Positions 63,301 to 64,000 of a stretch of 64,000 nucleotides of DNA are shown here, piece after piece. Made by a program: the position numbers and the translations under genes. The stretch is from the NCBI GenBank assembly GCA_905221605.1, contig CAJNDS010002404.1, positions 62,001 to 126,000 on the forward strand, written 5' to 3'. Below the pieces are notes generated by a model. It was given only the letters and a program-made list of their open reading frames with translations, was not told where the DNA came from and made no database searches. How positions within the stretch are numbered: the first letter of the stretch is position 1; the number at the start of each line of letters is the position of its first letter. The stretch is from Symbiodinium natans (lineage: Eukaryota > Sar > Dinophyceae > Suessiales > Symbiodiniaceae).

Positions 63301-64000
63301 AATCCGTAATCCTTTGAGGTGGGTGTTTCGTGTCGGGGTCGTGAACCAGAAACCATTCACCCGAACCTTGGAAACCTGAACCTAGAAGCGCAACCCTCAA
63401 GTCAGTTCCCACGCCAAGACGCCAGGTTGCGTGGTGTCGGCAGGAGCTCAGGGTATGCATGTGGGTTATGGGGGGGGACTTCAGGATGAGGACGGATTTG
63501 CATGGAGTTGGGGGCTGAGGGGGCTGAGGGGGCTGAGGGGGCTTTGGGAGTGTAGGGTGTGTTGCAGGGTTCATTGCGTGAAATTCTGGCGACCAGATGA
63601 GAGTCAATGAGAGGCGGCGTAAGGGTCCAGAAATCCTGAGGAGTCGTGAGAATACAGCCTTTTTGTAATTTTTTTCAGGACTTTAAACCCTAAGCCCGGT
63701 CCTCCAAATGAGCCATTGAGGCATCCGAGGCTTCTCGGGGCTTCTTGGGGCTTTAGGCTGGGCTCGCGAATTCGAGGTTGCAAGGCTGATGAGTGCTTAG
63801 GGTTTTGGGTTTATATATACATATGTATATATATATATATAGATAGTATGAAAAGGGATCAGGATCGGATTGCTGTTTTGGGAGATGTAGTGGGGGGTCG
63901 AAGACCTGAGCGTTAAGTTCCCAGTCCCGTACATGCTTGACTCATTCTCTTCTCAGCCATTATGACTGGACACATGCGGGGAATGCCATTTCATGAATAG
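60346..64000. other. Downstream stretch, only weak exon candidates
   Basis: Weak + strand pieces between AG and possible donors are MATSHEDGLGLEF (from about 61482) and ASAAMQLLTAQPTHRRMASQ (about 62995-63050). Either could be late WD exons. A GGGGCTGA minisatellite lies at 63509-63543 and a TA run at 63817-63841. Open frames on both strands at 62737-63281 cancel each other. No gene is called. Confidence 0.4.

Noticed and set aside
1-64000. Spliced-leader relics, tRNA, 5S rRNA or snRNA genes
   Set aside because: I looked for the dinoflagellate spliced-leader core (CCATTTTGGCTCAAG) by eye on both strands and for tRNA-like boxes and found none convincing. A covariance-model search would be needed to be sure.

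Overview
The window looks like nuclear DNA of a dinoflagellate. The evidence is: short exons (25-120 bases) in long introns; splice junctions that keep frame only if most introns begin with GC instead of GT; every recognisable gene on the + strand; a ketoacyl-synthase (KS) protein with a tail domain I know from dinoflagellate KS proteins; and plant-type TTTAGGG repeats. The species cannot be told. One run of 100 N (34288-34387) marks an assembly gap, so the two sides need not be adjacent.

Region 1 (1-31.5 kb) is packed with TTTAGGG/CCCTAAA arrays lying inside introns. From 13.8 to 28.5 kb about 24 exons join in frame into a KS-domain protein: putative active-site region, GGV segment, FDQ/ANGYVRGE, NNGR, ECHAAGS, SSAKPNVG, IHLKQLNPHI, GLGGTNA, then SYWPAGGG and a C-terminal domain with GTWTNW, FQILLDG, KVLHPE and NWVIDGR. 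The cysteine and one histidine expected of a working KS appear to be missing. Upstream (1-13.2 kb) are further + strand candidate exons that I cannot name; they may be the 5' part of the same gene or another gene. A lysine-rich C-terminal exon pair ends at 30573.

Region 2 (31.5-34.0 kb) holds a four-exon gene beginning MGCGNSK (possible myristoylation) with a TIR-like domain. Telomere-type arrays almost stop here.

Region 3 (34.4-41 kb), after the gap, is mostly low complexity with a few candidate exons and a 0.5 kb TCG-rich repeat.

Region 4 (41.0-60.4 kb or beyond) contains two genes on the same strand, one inside the other. The N-terminal NLE domain and several WD-repeat exons of a WDR12/YTM1-like ribosome-assembly protein run from 41070 to at least 60345. 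In its 12.6 kb third intron (41897-54501) lies a whole sterol-glucosyltransferase-like gene (GT28 fold, 42383-54034), whose own late intron carries a 2.9 kb GC-rich repeat cluster, an AT-rich island and a long hairpin.

No rRNA, tRNA, CRISPR or bacterial-type operon was seen. Exon ends are chosen by reading frame, splice dinucleotide and remembered family consensus; none has transcript support. Stretches between the listed exons are introns or intergenic DNA in which I see only the repeats listed.
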